Positions 38,716-47,630 of a DNA stretch of 64,000 nt are shown piece after piece. Numbering within the stretch: position 1 is the first letter of the stretch; the number at the start of each line of letters is the position of its first letter. Below the pieces are notes generated by a model. It saw nothing but the letters and a program-made list of their open reading frames with translations, was not told the DNA's origin and ran no database searches. The DNA lies in contig CAVRJK010000002.1 of assembly GCA_963721645.1 (NCBI GenBank), positions 868,001-932,000 on the forward strand, in the 5' to 3' direction. The stretch comes from JALZKA01 sp963721645. GTDB lineage: Bacteria; Actinomycetota; Thermoleophilia; Solirubrobacterales; 70-9. The translations under genes were made by a program, and so were the position numbers.

Positions 38716-41700
38716 ATGGAGAACCTCGCCCCGATCAGCCCAGGCGCAGACGCAATCGAGCGCCTCGTCGAAGGCCTGAACCCGCCGCAACGCCGCGCCG
38801 TCGAGCACGGCGAGGGCCCACTCCTCGTGATCGCGGGCGCAGGATCGGGCAAGACGAGGGTCCTGACACGGCGAATCGCCTTCCTGGTTGCGACCGGCCA
38901 GGCGCATCCGTCGGAGATCCTCGCGATCACGTTCACCAACAAGGCGGCGCAGGAAATGCGAAACCGCGTAGAGGAACTCGTCGGCGGTGTCTCGCGCCTG
39001 ATGTGGGTCATGACCTTTCACTCCGCTTGCGCGCGCCTCCTGCGCGCCAACGCCGAGCGCCTCGGCTACAAGCGCTCTTTCACGATCTACGACCAGGCCG
39101 ATTCGCTCCGCATGGTCAAGCGCTGCATGGAGGAGAACGACGTCGATCCCAAGCGCTTCACGCCGCGCTCGATCCAGGGCGCCATCTCCGGCGCCAAGAA
39201 CCGGCTCGAGGACTCAACCGACTATTCGCAGATCGCAGGGCGACCTACTTCGAAGAGGTCGTCTCCGAGGTCTACTCGCTCTACGAGCGCCGCATGGTCG
39301 AGGCCTCGGCAATGGACTTCGACGACCTGCTCGTCCGCACGGTGAACCTCTTCGAGCTCTTCGCCGACGTCCGCGACCGCTACCAGCGCACCTTCCGCTG
39401 GCTCCTCGTCGACGAGTACCAGGACACGAACCGGGCCCAGTACCGCCTGCTCCAGCTGCTCGCGGGCGAACAGAAGAACCTGACGGTGGTGGGGGACGAT
39501 GCGCAGTGCGTGGCCGAAGGCACATCCATCTCGATGGCCGATGGCTCCGAGCGGCCTGTTGAGCGAGTTGAGATAGGCGATGAGGTGCTCTCGTCGTATG
39601 GAAGCGGCGAATTCAGAGCAGCCACGGTGGCAGGCGTTTACAAGGCGTTCGACGAGCACGGCACTCGCATCACCACGCATGGGGGGCGAGAACTAACGAG
39701 CACTCACGAGCACATGCATTTCGCGGGCTATCAGCTAGGTCGAACTCCTCAGATGCATCTGACTTATCTCATGTGGAAGCGCGGCTCCGGCTTTCGCGTC
39801 GGGACCACGCGGGTTTACACAGCGGGTCAACGGAAGCCAGTCATCGGCATACGCCTTCGGTGCTTTACGGAGGCGGCCGATGCCGTCTGGGTCCTTTCAA
39901 ATCACGAGAACGAAGTAGAGGCGCGGCTTGCAGAAGCCGTCACTGCCGCCAAGTACGGCTTGCCCACTTTGCCGTTCGTCGCTCGGAAGGGAAGCAAGGC
40001 AACTCACAGCATGGTGGCGAGTCAAACCCACCTCGACCATCTGTTCTCGTCAGTTGACACTGAGACCGCTGGGCACCGGCTCATCTCGGATGAGGGCCTG
40101 AGTTTTCAGCACCCGCATCATCAGGCGGGCGCTTTCACGGGTCGACGACGCGTCGTGACCCTGACGATGTGCGGCGAGCGCCGAAATCAGACGCCAATGC
40201 ATCGGTTGTCGATGGCGATCAGCGAGCCTGATGACAAGGCGGCGCTGGAGCGGATTGGGCTTTCGGTGCGCCCTGCGAAGAAGAAAGTCGAGTCGTGGAA
40301 GTACGAAACATGTGTTAGCAACTTCACGGAAGCCGTCCGGATAGTCGGACGGATCAGCAGCGAACTCGACATTGCTGTTCGGTGTGTCGGCCGCTTCGGT
40401 GCCAACGCGAAAGGGCAGTACGGCACGAATTCACTGCCGTGTATTCCGGCTGCGTCTGTTCGCCCTGGGATGGCCATGTTCTTGGCAGACGGGACATACG
40501 ACGTGGTGGAGTCGGTCGATCCGGTTGAAATGGAGAAGCCGGTGTACGACCTCGATGTCGCCGACACCCATAACTTCGTTGCCAATGGCTTGGTGACGCA
40601 CAATTCGATCTACAGCTTCCGCTCCGCCGACGTCCGCAACATCCTCGAGTTCGAGCACGACTTCGTCGGAGCCGAGGTCGTAAAGCTCGAGCAGAACTAC
40701 CGCTCCACAGGGACGATCCTGGACGCCGCCAACGCGGTGATCGCCAACAACACCGAGCAAAAGCAGAAGAACCTCTGGACCGACGCGGGGCGTGGGGAGC
40801 CGGTCGTGGTCGCGGAACTCGACGACGAGCACGCCGAGGCGCGCTACGTCGCGGGCGAGATCGAGCGGCTCGTCTCTGACGAGGATTACGGGCGCGACGA
40901 GATCGCGGTCTTTTACCGGATGAATGCCCAGAGCCGCGTCCTCGAGGACACCCTCGTTCGCTACGAGGTGCCGTATCAGGTGATCGGCGGTACCAAGTTC
41001 TATGAGCGCGCCGAGGTAAAGGACGCCATCGCCTACCTCTCGCTTCTCGCCAACCCTGCGGACGCGATCTCGTTCACCCGCGTCATCAACGCGCCCAGAC
41101 GCGGCATCGGCCGTCAGACAGAGAGCCGCATCCTCTCCCACACCAACACCACCGGCGAGGACGTCTGGGACGTCATGTCCCGCCCGGAGGCGGTGCCCGG
41201 GCTTGGAGCGGCCGCGGTGAAGGCGGTGACTCGCTTCGCGGCAGTCATGGCCGGTCTGCGCGAGCGGGCCGAGGGCGATTCGGTCGCGGAACTCCTCGAG
41301 TCGGTACTTCACGACACCGGCTACTTCGACTCGCTCGAGGCAGAGCGGACGCTCGAGGCGGAGGGGCGGATGGAAAACCTCCAGGAGCTCGTCGGTGTCG
41401 CCGGCGAGTTCGACGTCAACCGAAAGGTCGAGGGTGAGGAGCGCGAGGACACGCCGCTCGAGGAGTTCCTGGCTCAGATCCGTCTCTTCACCGAGCAGGA
41501 CGGCCTCCGCGACACCGAGAGCCTGATCACGCTCATGAGCCTTCACAACGCCAAGGGCCTCGAGTACGACGCGGCGTTCATCATCGGCTGTGAGGAGGGA
41601 GTCTTCCCGCATGCCCGCTCGGTCGAGGAGGGCAACCTCGAGGAGGAGCGCCGCCTCGCCTACGTAGGTGTCACCCGCGCCAAGCAGCGCCTCTACATGA

Positions 41701-42080
41701 CGTGCGCGAGGCGGCGGAGCCTCCATGGCACGTCGGGCTGGAACCTCCCCTCGCGGTTCCTGAGAGAGGTGCCGGACGAGCTGGTCGACAAGAAGGCGAT
41801 GGCGGTCCAGACCGGTTGGCAGGGGGAGCGCGCGGGCGGCTCCAGGCGCGACACGATCCTCGGGTTCGGCGGTGCCGGGGAGTTCCGCAGCCCGCAGCGG
41901 GCGCAGCCGCAGGCGCCGGATGCCGAGTTTCGAATCGGAGACGACGTCGTCCACGCGAGCTTTGGCGAGGGCGTCGTCACCTCCGTCGAGCCGGGATCGG
42001 TGGTCGTCGTCCGCTTTGCTTCCGAGGGCGGGGAACGCAAGTTGATGGCGGACTACGCGCCGCTCAAAAAGGCCTCGTGA
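38716..42080 (+). CDS. pcrA: PcrA/UvrD DNA helicase with intein; one-base frameshift at 39238-39240
   Basis: Superfamily 1 helicase for repair and replication restart. Motif I VIAGAGSGKTRVLTRR, Ia AITFTNKAAQEM, II WLLVDEYQDTNRAQY, III VVGDDAQ joined after the intein to SIYSFRSAD, IV KLEQNYRSTG, V LMSLHNAKGLEYD, VI AYVGVTRAKQRLYM, and a C-terminal tudor-like end IGDDVVHASFGEGVV. The frame breaks at GGG 39238-39240: adding one G would give IAGATYFEEVVSEVYSLYE and join both halves without loss. With that base restored and the intein removed the helicase is about 755 residues, normal for PcrA. A homopolymer sequencing error is the simplest explanation, since this helicase is normally essential. 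folD overlaps its stop. Confidence 0.88.
39507..40604 (+). other. intein in helicase motif III (366 aa)
   Basis: Begins at Cys (CVAEGTSISMADGSERPVER, block A) directly after VVGDDAQ and ends VANGLVTHN before SIYSFRSAD. Block B: GRELTSTHEHMHF. Block F: VYDLDVADTHNFVANG. The first residue is Cys, the last two His-Asn, and the +1 residue Ser, so all splicing residues are present. The middle (about 90-290) is endonuclease-sized but shows no LAGLIDADG motif that I can see; it contains EAADAVWVLSNHENEVEARL and YGLPTLPFVARKG. Base composition and codons look less GC-rich than the flanking helicase, which suggests transfer. Confidence 0.88.
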
Positions 42081-42946
42081 GCGCTCGAATCATCGACGGC
42101 AAGGCGGTTTCCGCCCGGGTCCGCGCCGAGGTCGCCGACAGCGTCGAGGCGTTCGAGGCCGAGCATGAGACGGTTCCGGGCCTGGCAACCGTCCTTGTCG
42201 GGGACGATCCCGCCTCGCACGTTTACGTCGGCAACAAGATCAAGGCCTGCGAAGAAGCGGGAGTCCGTTCGTTCCACCACGGCCTGGATGCGGGCGTTTC
42301 ACAAGCAGACCTGCTCAACCTGATCGCCGCCCTGAACTCGGACGACGATGTCGACGGGATCCTTGTCCAGATGCCCCTGCCGGACACGCTGGATCAGGAC
42401 GCAGTCGTCGCCGCGATCGACTCCGCAAAGGACGTGGACGGCCTGACGGCAATCAGCGCTGGTCTCCTCGCCCAGGGTCGCCCCGGCTTGGTTCCCTGCA
42501 CGCCGCTCGGCGTGATGGAGCTTCTCCGCGACGCCGGTGCCGAGGTCAGCGGGGCACATGCGGTCGTCGTCGGCCGCTCGATCCTGGTGGGCCGCCCGAT
42601 GGCCGCACTCCTCACCAACGCCAGCGCCACGGTCACGGTGTGTCACTCGCGGACGCGGGACCTCGGTGCCGTGTGTCGCGGCGCGGACATCCTGATCGCC
42701 GCCGTCGGCTCAGCCCGGATGATTCAGGGCGATTGGGTGGCGCCGGGTGCCGCAGTGATCGACGTTGGGATCAACCGCACCGAAAGCGGGCTCGTGGGCG
42801 ATGTGGACTTCGAAGCCGCGGCGGAGATCGCGGGCGCGATCACGCCTGTCCCCGGTGGCGTCGGCCCGATGACCATCGCGATGCTTCTTCGCAACACGCT
42901 CGACGCGGCTCGCAGTCGACGGCTTTCCGCCGCGCCCGGGGTATAG
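42077..42946 (+). CDS. folD: methylenetetrahydrofolate dehydrogenase/cyclohydrolase
   Basis: 289 residues. Interconverts methylene-, methenyl- and formyl-tetrahydrofolate with NADP. Motifs: GLATVLVGDDPASHVYVGNK (with the catalytic Lys), VDGILVQMPLP, PCTPLGVMELL, VVVGRSILVGRPMA and ITPVPGGVGPMTIAMLL. GTG 42077 overlaps the helicase stop (GTGA), so the pair is coupled. Homology starts at SARIIDGKAVSARVR, which supports this start. Two membrane-protein genes follow after 43 bases, with their own ribosome sites. Confidence 0.96.
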   Translation: MSARIIDGKAVSARVRAEVADSVEAFEAEHETVPGLATVLVGDDPASHVYVGNKIKACEEAGVRSFHHGLDAGVSQADLLNLIAALNSDDDVDGILVQMPLPDTLDQDAVVAAIDSAKDVDGLTAISAGLLAQGRPGLVPCTPLGVMELLRDAGAEVSGAHAVVVGRSILVGRPMAALLTNASATVTVCHSRTRDLGAVCRGADILIAAVGSARMIQGDWVAPGAAVIDVGINRTESGLVGDVDFEAAAEIAGAITPVPGGVGPMTIAMLLRNTLDAARSRRLSAAPGV

Positions 42947-42989
42947 GGTCACCCCAGATTCCCGCGAGCATCGACGAAGGAGAGACGGC

Positions 42990-43595
42990 ATGAACACCTC
43001 GGGCCTCGGTACCGGAGAGAAAGTCGCTGCCGCCTCGGCGCTCGTACTTCTGGTTTCCATGTTCGCGCTGGGCTGGTACAGCATCGACAGCATCTCGGTC
43101 GAAGGTCCCGGCGGTGGCGTCGAATTGAGCGGTAGCGACCTGGACGACCTCGCCGAGCAGAGCGGGGAGGACACCTCGGGCAACGCCTGGGAGGCGTTCG
43201 GCTTCATCGACTTGATCCTGCTCGTGGCCATCATCGCCGCGCTCGGCGTCGCGGTTGCCAGGGCGACGGGCAACTCCGTGCCGGAAACCGCGGCCATGGC
43301 GGTTGCCGGTCTCGGTGCGTTCGCGCTTTTGCTCCTGCTCTTCAGGCTGATCTCGCCTCCAGACCTCGTCCCCGGCGGCGTCCCGGACGGAGTGGAGTTC
43401 GATGTCAGCCTCACGCGCGGACTCGGCATCTTCGTAGGCACCCTGGCCACGGCCGGGATCGCCTACGGCGGCTATCTGATGATGGGCGCCGGCGGGGCCA
43501 CCCCGGCCGGCCCTGCCGTCAGTACTGGCACGGCACCACCGCCCCCGCCTGCGCCGGCTCCACCGCCATCGGAGCCGCCCGCACCGTCGGCCTGA
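42990..43595 (+). CDS. four-helix membrane protein with Pro-rich tail (paralogue 1)
   Basis: 201 residues. GAAGGAGAG lies 6-14 bases before ATG. N-terminus NTSGLGTGEKVAAASALVLL, four hydrophobic helices, an outer loop after the first (YSIDSISVEGPGGGVELSGS), a conserved LFRLISPPDLVPGG before the last helix, and a cytoplasmic tail of Pro and Ala (PPPPPAPAPPPSEPPAPS). The next gene is a clear paralogue. I do not recognise a named function; the polyproline tail could bind a protein partner or be disordered. Confidence 0.82.
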   Translation: MNTSGLGTGEKVAAASALVLLVSMFALGWYSIDSISVEGPGGGVELSGSDLDDLAEQSGEDTSGNAWEAFGFIDLILLVAIIAALGVAVARATGNSVPETAAMAVAGLGAFALLLLLFRLISPPDLVPGGVPDGVEFDVSLTRGLGIFVGTLATAGIAYGGYLMMGAGGATPAGPAVSTGTAPPPPPAPAPPPSEPPAPSA

Positions 43596-43634
43596 ACTCA
43601 AACGTTCCGTCAACAAACCTGAAAGGGGATCCGT

Positions 43635-44147
43635 ATGGACACGTCCAAACTGACCACGGGTGAGAAGATCGCGGGAGCATCTGGCGTCGCGCTTCTTCTG
43701 ATCATGTTTATCGTCGATTGGTTCACGGTTGACGCCGGGGGCTTCAGCTTCGGCGGAAACGCCTGGGACACCTTGGAGCTGATCCGCTTCATTCTCTTTC
43801 TCGCCGCGCTGGCTGGAATTGGGCTAGCGGTCGTTTCCGCGACGCAAACGCAAGTCAATATGCCGGTTGCATTGAGCGCGCTCGCGGCAGGCCTCGGGGG
43901 CCTGGCGGCGCTCCTCGTGCTGTTCAGGATCATCAGCCCTCCGGACGGCGGCGCAGGCGATGCCATCGACGTGGGTCGCGGCATTGGCGTGTTCCTCGGA
44001 CTGATCGCGGCCGCCGGAGTTGGCTACGGCGGTTGGCGTGCGATGGAAGAAGAGGGGACCTCGTTCGGCGATCAGGCAGATCGCATGCAGGGATCCGACC
44101 AGGGCGGCGGCGCCCCGCCGCCTCCGCCACCGGGCCCAGCGGCCTGA
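43635..44147 (+). CDS. four-helix membrane protein with Pro-rich tail (paralogue 2)
   Basis: 170 residues, with AAAGGGG 7 bases before ATG. Shares with the preceding gene the start (DTSKLTTGEKIAGASGVALL), NAWDTLELIRFILFLAALAG, LFRIISPPDGGAGD, the final helix (GIGVFLGLIAAAGVGYGGWR) and a Pro-rich tail (GGAPPPPPPGPAA). A tandem duplication of one gene is the likely origin. Function unknown. Upstream of gatC, which appears to have its own promoter. Confidence 0.82.
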   Translation: MDTSKLTTGEKIAGASGVALLLIMFIVDWFTVDAGGFSFGGNAWDTLELIRFILFLAALAGIGLAVVSATQTQVNMPVALSALAAGLGGLAALLVLFRIISPPDGGAGDAIDVGRGIGVFLGLIAAAGVGYGGWRAMEEEGTSFGDQADRMQGSDQGGGAPPPPPPGPAA

Positions 44148-44210
44148 AGCCAAGCGCAGATTCGAAGGACCGGCGGCCGCCTCCAAGCGGTCGCCGGTCG
44201 TTTGCGCTTC

Positions 44211-44216
44211 TAACAT
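44211..44216 (+). promoter_or_regulatory. -10 box TAACAT for the gat operon
   Basis: TAACAT, 7 bases, then GTG 44224. An ATG at 44215 overlaps the box and would not be transcribed if this promoter is used. Confidence 0.45.
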
Positions 44217-44223
44217 GGGCGCG

Positions 44224-44511
44224 GTGATCGACTCAGAGCAGGTCCTCCACGTCGCAAAGCTCGCCCGGCTCGAGCTATCCGACGCCGAAGTCAGCCAGAT
44301 GGTGTCAGAGCTCTCGGGAATCCTCGAGCATGTCGATCGCATCTCGGAGCTCGATCTAGATGGCGTCGAGCCGACCTCTCATGTGGTCGAACTCGAGAAC
44401 GTTCTTCGCGCAGATGAGCCGAGCGCCAGCCTCGAGCCTGGCGCGGCCCTTGCGAATGCTCCCGATCCAGCCAACGGCGCTTTCCGGGTCCCGTCTCCCG
44501 GCGCTTCGTGA
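44224..44511 (+). CDS. gatC: Asp/Glu-tRNA amidotransferase subunit C
   Basis: 95 residues. Small subunit that clamps GatA and GatB in the enzyme that amidates Glu-tRNA-Gln and Asp-tRNA-Asn. VLHVAKLARLELSDAEVSQM, LSGILEHVDRISELDLDGVE, PTSHVVELENVLRADEPS. GTG 44224 is preferred because a TAACAT box lies 7 bases upstream and family members begin a few residues before HVAKLARLEL; ATG 44215 is the alternative. The gatA GTG overlaps its stop. Confidence 0.93.
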   Translation: MIDSEQVLHVAKLARLELSDAEVSQMVSELSGILEHVDRISELDLDGVEPTSHVVELENVLRADEPSASLEPGAALANAPDPANGAFRVPSPGAS

Positions 44512-45929
44512 GCGGCGACGAGATCCGCGGCCTGACGGCCTCGCAGGCGCTGGAGGCAATCGGAGCCGGGGATCTGGCCGCGGCCGAGTACGCAAGCGCA
44601 TTCGACTCTCTGAACGACGGCCTGAACGCTTTCCTCTGGGCCCGAGACGAAGCTCCCGACCCCGGCGACGGCCCGCTTTCCGGCATCCCGGTTGCCGTCA
44701 AGGACATCTTTTGTACGCAGGGCATCCCGACGACTGCGGGCTCGAAGATCCTGGAGGGCTACGTACCTCCCTATACCGCGACGTCGGTCGGCCGCCTCGA
44801 GGCTGCGGGCGCGCAAACGCTCGCCAAAACGAACATGGACGAGTTTGCGATGGGCTCGTCGAATGAGAACTCGGCTTACGGCGACGTCCTGAATCCCTGG
44901 GATCACGATCGTGTGCCCGGCGGAAGCTCGGGAGGATCCGCCGCGGCGGTCGCCGCGGGCCTGGCACCCGTCGCTCTCGGCACGGACACCGGAGGTTCGA
45001 TTCGCCAGCCCGCGGCGCTCTGCGGCATCGTTGGGCTCAAGCCGACCTACGGCGCCATCTCGCGCTACGGGATGATCGCCTTCGCGTCGTCGCTCGACCA
45101 GTGCGGCCCGCTCACGCGCAGCGTTGCTGACGCGGCACTCCTCCTGCGCGAACTGGAGGGGCGCGACCCTCGTGACTCCACTTCGACGGGAATCCCTGGC
45201 GGCGTTGAGGTCCCCACGGGCGGAGACCTTGCCGGGGTCAGGTTCGGGGTTGCTCCGGGTTTCTCAGACGAGGCGGAGGGAGTCGAGCCCGACGTCGCGC
45301 AGCTCTTTCGATCGTCGCTCGACCTGATCAAGGCAGCTGGCGGTGAGATCGTCGACATCGAACTCCCGAACGCCGGCCACGGTCTTTCTGCCTATTACGT
45401 CATCGCCCCGGCGGAGGCGTCGGCCAACCTCGCACGCTTCGACGGCGTTCGCTACGGCCTTCGAGTCGACGGCGACGATGATCTCGGAACGATGTACGAG
45501 CGCACCCGTTCACACGGCTTCGGCGCCGAGGTGAAGCGCAGGATCATGCTCGGGACCTATGCGCTTTCATCGGGTTACTACGACGCCTATTACGGCCAGG
45601 CCCAGCGCGTCCGCACAAAGATCGCCGGGGACTTTGCAACGGCATTCGACATCTGCGACTTCGTCGTCACGCCCACCTCGCCTACGGTTGCGTTCAAGCG
45701 TGGCGCGCGGACGCAGGACCCCCTTGCCATGTACCTCTCGGACTACTTCACCGTGCCGATGTCCCTGGCGGGGATCCCGGCGATCTCGATCCCAGCCGGC
45801 CTCGGGGCCGCCTCGGGACTCCCCGTGGGCTTTCAGATAGCGGGTCCGGCCTTTTCCGAGACCCGCCTGCTCGAAGCCGCACATGCGATCGAAGGCGCCA
45901 TTTCATTCGACGGAAAGCCGAGCTCATGA
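44508..45929 (+). CDS. gatA: Asp/Glu-tRNA amidotransferase subunit A
   Basis: 473 residues, amidase-signature enzyme that frees ammonia from glutamine. Catalytic triad Lys in GIPVAVKDIF, cis-Ser in PGGSSGGSAAAVAAG and Ser in LGTDTGGSIRQPAALCG. KTNMDEFAMGSSNENSAYG and VLNPWDHDRVPGG are typical. GTG 44508 overlaps the gatC stop. The stop overlaps the start of the zincin gene (ATGATG). Confidence 0.97.
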   Translation: MSGDEIRGLTASQALEAIGAGDLAAAEYASAFDSLNDGLNAFLWARDEAPDPGDGPLSGIPVAVKDIFCTQGIPTTAGSKILEGYVPPYTATSVGRLEAAGAQTLAKTNMDEFAMGSSNENSAYGDVLNPWDHDRVPGGSSGGSAAAVAAGLAPVALGTDTGGSIRQPAALCGIVGLKPTYGAISRYGMIAFASSLDQCGPLTRSVADAALLLRELEGRDPRDSTSTGIPGGVEVPTGGDLAGVRFGVAPGFSDEAEGVEPDVAQLFRSSLDLIKAAGGEIVDIELPNAGHGLSAYYVIAPAEASANLARFDGVRYGLRVDGDDDLGTMYERTRSHGFGAEVKRRIMLGTYALSSGYYDAYYGQAQRVRTKIAGDFATAFDICDFVVTPTSPTVAFKRGARTQDPLAMYLSDYFTVPMSLAGIPAISIPAGLGAASGLPVGFQIAGPAFSETRLLEAAHAIEGAISFDGKPSS

Positions 45930-46204
45930 TGTCGATCGAGGAGACGGAGATCGCCGTGCGCGAGGCCCTCGATTCGATGCCTGAATGGGTGCGCAAGGAG
46001 ATCGGCGAGGTTGCCGTGATCGTCGAGGACTCGCACCCGGATGGGATCATGGGCATCTACGACCCGGTTGGAGGGCTCGAGCGGGTGGTCGTCTTCCGCG
46101 ACGCCAACCCGAACGCCGCGGAGGTCAAGCGGACCGTCTACCACGAGATCGGCCACCACTTCGGGATGAATGAGCAACACATCGACAGCCTGGGGTTCGG
46201 ATGA
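45926..46204 (+). CDS. minimal zinc metallopeptidase (zincin-like)
   Basis: 92 residues. The C-terminal KRTVYHEIGHHFGMNEQHID is an HExxHxxG zinc site; the N-terminal part (EETEIAVREALDSMPEWVRK, EIGEVAVIVEDSHPDGIMGI) matches the small zincin family (PF06262-like). Substrates of the family are unknown. Start and stop overlap gatA and gatB, so it is made together with the amidotransferase. This wedge between gatA and gatB is the odd feature. A second Met at 45929 is an equally good start. Confidence 0.85.
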   Translation: MMSIEETEIAVREALDSMPEWVRKEIGEVAVIVEDSHPDGIMGIYDPVGGLERVVVFRDANPNAAEVKRTVYHEIGHHFGMNEQHIDSLGFG

Positions 46205-47610
46205 GCTCGGCCGACTACGAGGCGGTCATCGGCCTCGAGATTCACGTCCAGCTCCGCACCCGGACGAAGATGTTCTGCGGCTGCGAGCTCTCCTTCGGAG
46301 ACGAGCCGAACGTGCACACCTGTCCGGTTTGCCTGGCGCATCCGGGAAGCCTCCCGGTGGTCAACGCGCAGGCAATCCAATACGGCATCCAGATTGGGCT
46401 CGCGCTGGGTTGCGAGATCGCTCCGCGCTCGATATTTCACCGCAAGAACTACTTCTATCCCGACAATCCGAAGGCGTACCAGATCTCTCAGTACGACATC
46501 CCGCTGGCCACGGACGGGCGTCTGGGGGATATCCGCATCCACCGCGTCCACCTCGAGGAGGACGCCGCGAAGCTCGTCCACGTTTCTGAGTCGGGTCGAA
46601 TCGATGGTTCCGCATCGGGCTCCTCGCTCGTGGACTTCAACCGGGGAGGCACGCCGCTGGTCGAGATCGTCACCGAGCCCGACGTCCGTAGCGGTGCGGA
46701 GGCGCGCGAATGGCTCCAGCTCCTGCGGGCGACGATCAAGGCGATCGGTGTCTCTGACGTGAACATGGAGGAGGGGAGCCTGAGATGTGACGCGAACGTC
46801 TCGATCCGGCCTCAGGGCACCACGGAGCTGGGAACGAAGACCGAGCTCAAGAACATGAACTCGTTCCGGTTTATCGAGCGCGGCATCGATGCCGAGCTGG
46901 GGCGCCAGCGCGAGATGATCAGCCGTGGCGAGCCGGTGACTCAGGAGACGCTTCACTTCGACCCCCGCTCGGGCTCGATCACCTCGCTTCGCTCCAAGGA
47001 GGAGGCCCACGACTACCGCTACTTTCCCGAGCCCGACCTCGTGCCCATCGCTCCGACCGAGGAGATGCTCAACGAGGCGCGCGCGGCCTTGCCAGAGCTT
47101 CCGGCCGAGCGCGAGGACCGGTACATCTCGGCGCTTGAGTTGTCCCAGGCACACGCGCGGCAACTCGCGCGCGACCCTGAGCTTGGCGAGTTGTTCGAAG
47201 CAGCCATCGCCGCAGGCACGGTGACTCCAGGCGCGGTGGCCAACTGGATGACGGGAGAGGCGCAAGCGCGAGAGGTCGAGCCGGCCGCGCTTTCATCCCT
47301 CGTGGGACTGGTCGAGGCGGGGAAGGTCACAAACCAAGCGGCAAAGAAGGTTCTGGCGAGGCTCGCCGAGAGCGGGGGGGACCCCGCCGAGATCATCCAC
47401 TCGGAAGGCCTGGGAGCGATGGAGGATTCTGGCGAGCTGGAGGCGATCGTAGATCGCGCCCTCGAGGCCCATCCCGAGGAGACTCAGAAGATGCGCGAAG
47501 GCGGAATGCAGGCGATCGGTCCGGTGATCGGCTTCGTTATGCGCGAGACGAGGGGCGCCGCGGACGGCAAGGAAGTAACCGCGCTTGTCCGCTCGAAGCT
47601 CGGCCTTTAA
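46201..47610 (+). CDS. gatB: Asp/Glu-tRNA amidotransferase subunit B
   Basis: 469 residues. Binds the misacylated tRNA and activates the acyl group. VIGLEIHVQLRTRTKMFCGC, NVHTCPVCLAHPGSLPVVN (zinc Cys residues), FHRKNYFYPDNPKAYQISQY, EEDAAKLVH, VDFNRGGTPLVEIVTEPD, MEEGSLRCDANVSIRP, TELKNMNSFRF, and the C-terminal YqeY-like end (MREGGMQAIGPVIGFVMRET). ATG overlaps the zincin stop. Confidence 0.97.
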   Translation: MSSADYEAVIGLEIHVQLRTRTKMFCGCELSFGDEPNVHTCPVCLAHPGSLPVVNAQAIQYGIQIGLALGCEIAPRSIFHRKNYFYPDNPKAYQISQYDIPLATDGRLGDIRIHRVHLEEDAAKLVHVSESGRIDGSASGSSLVDFNRGGTPLVEIVTEPDVRSGAEAREWLQLLRATIKAIGVSDVNMEEGSLRCDANVSIRPQGTTELGTKTELKNMNSFRFIERGIDAELGRQREMISRGEPVTQETLHFDPRSGSITSLRSKEEAHDYRYFPEPDLVPIAPTEEMLNEARAALPELPAEREDRYISALELSQAHARQLARDPELGELFEAAIAAGTVTPGAVANWMTGEAQAREVEPAALSSLVGLVEAGKVTNQAAKKVLARLAESGGDPAEIIHSEGLGAMEDSGELEAIVDRALEAHPEETQKMREGGMQAIGPVIGFVMRETRGAADGKEVTALVRSKLGL

Positions 47611-47614
47611 CCCA

Positions 47615-47626
47615 GGGGCCGGCCCC
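47615..47626. terminator. GGGGCCGGCCCC palindrome after gatB
   Basis: A perfect palindrome 4 bases after the gatB stop, followed by CGTTTC; the convergent TolB-like stop is 5 bases beyond it. Weak bidirectional terminator candidate. Confidence 0.4.
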
Positions 47627-47630
47627 CGTT

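Noticed and set aside
39507..40604. Reading the insert as a separate gene or insertion sequence
   Set aside because: It is in frame, has no own start or inverted repeats, and has complete intein splice junctions.
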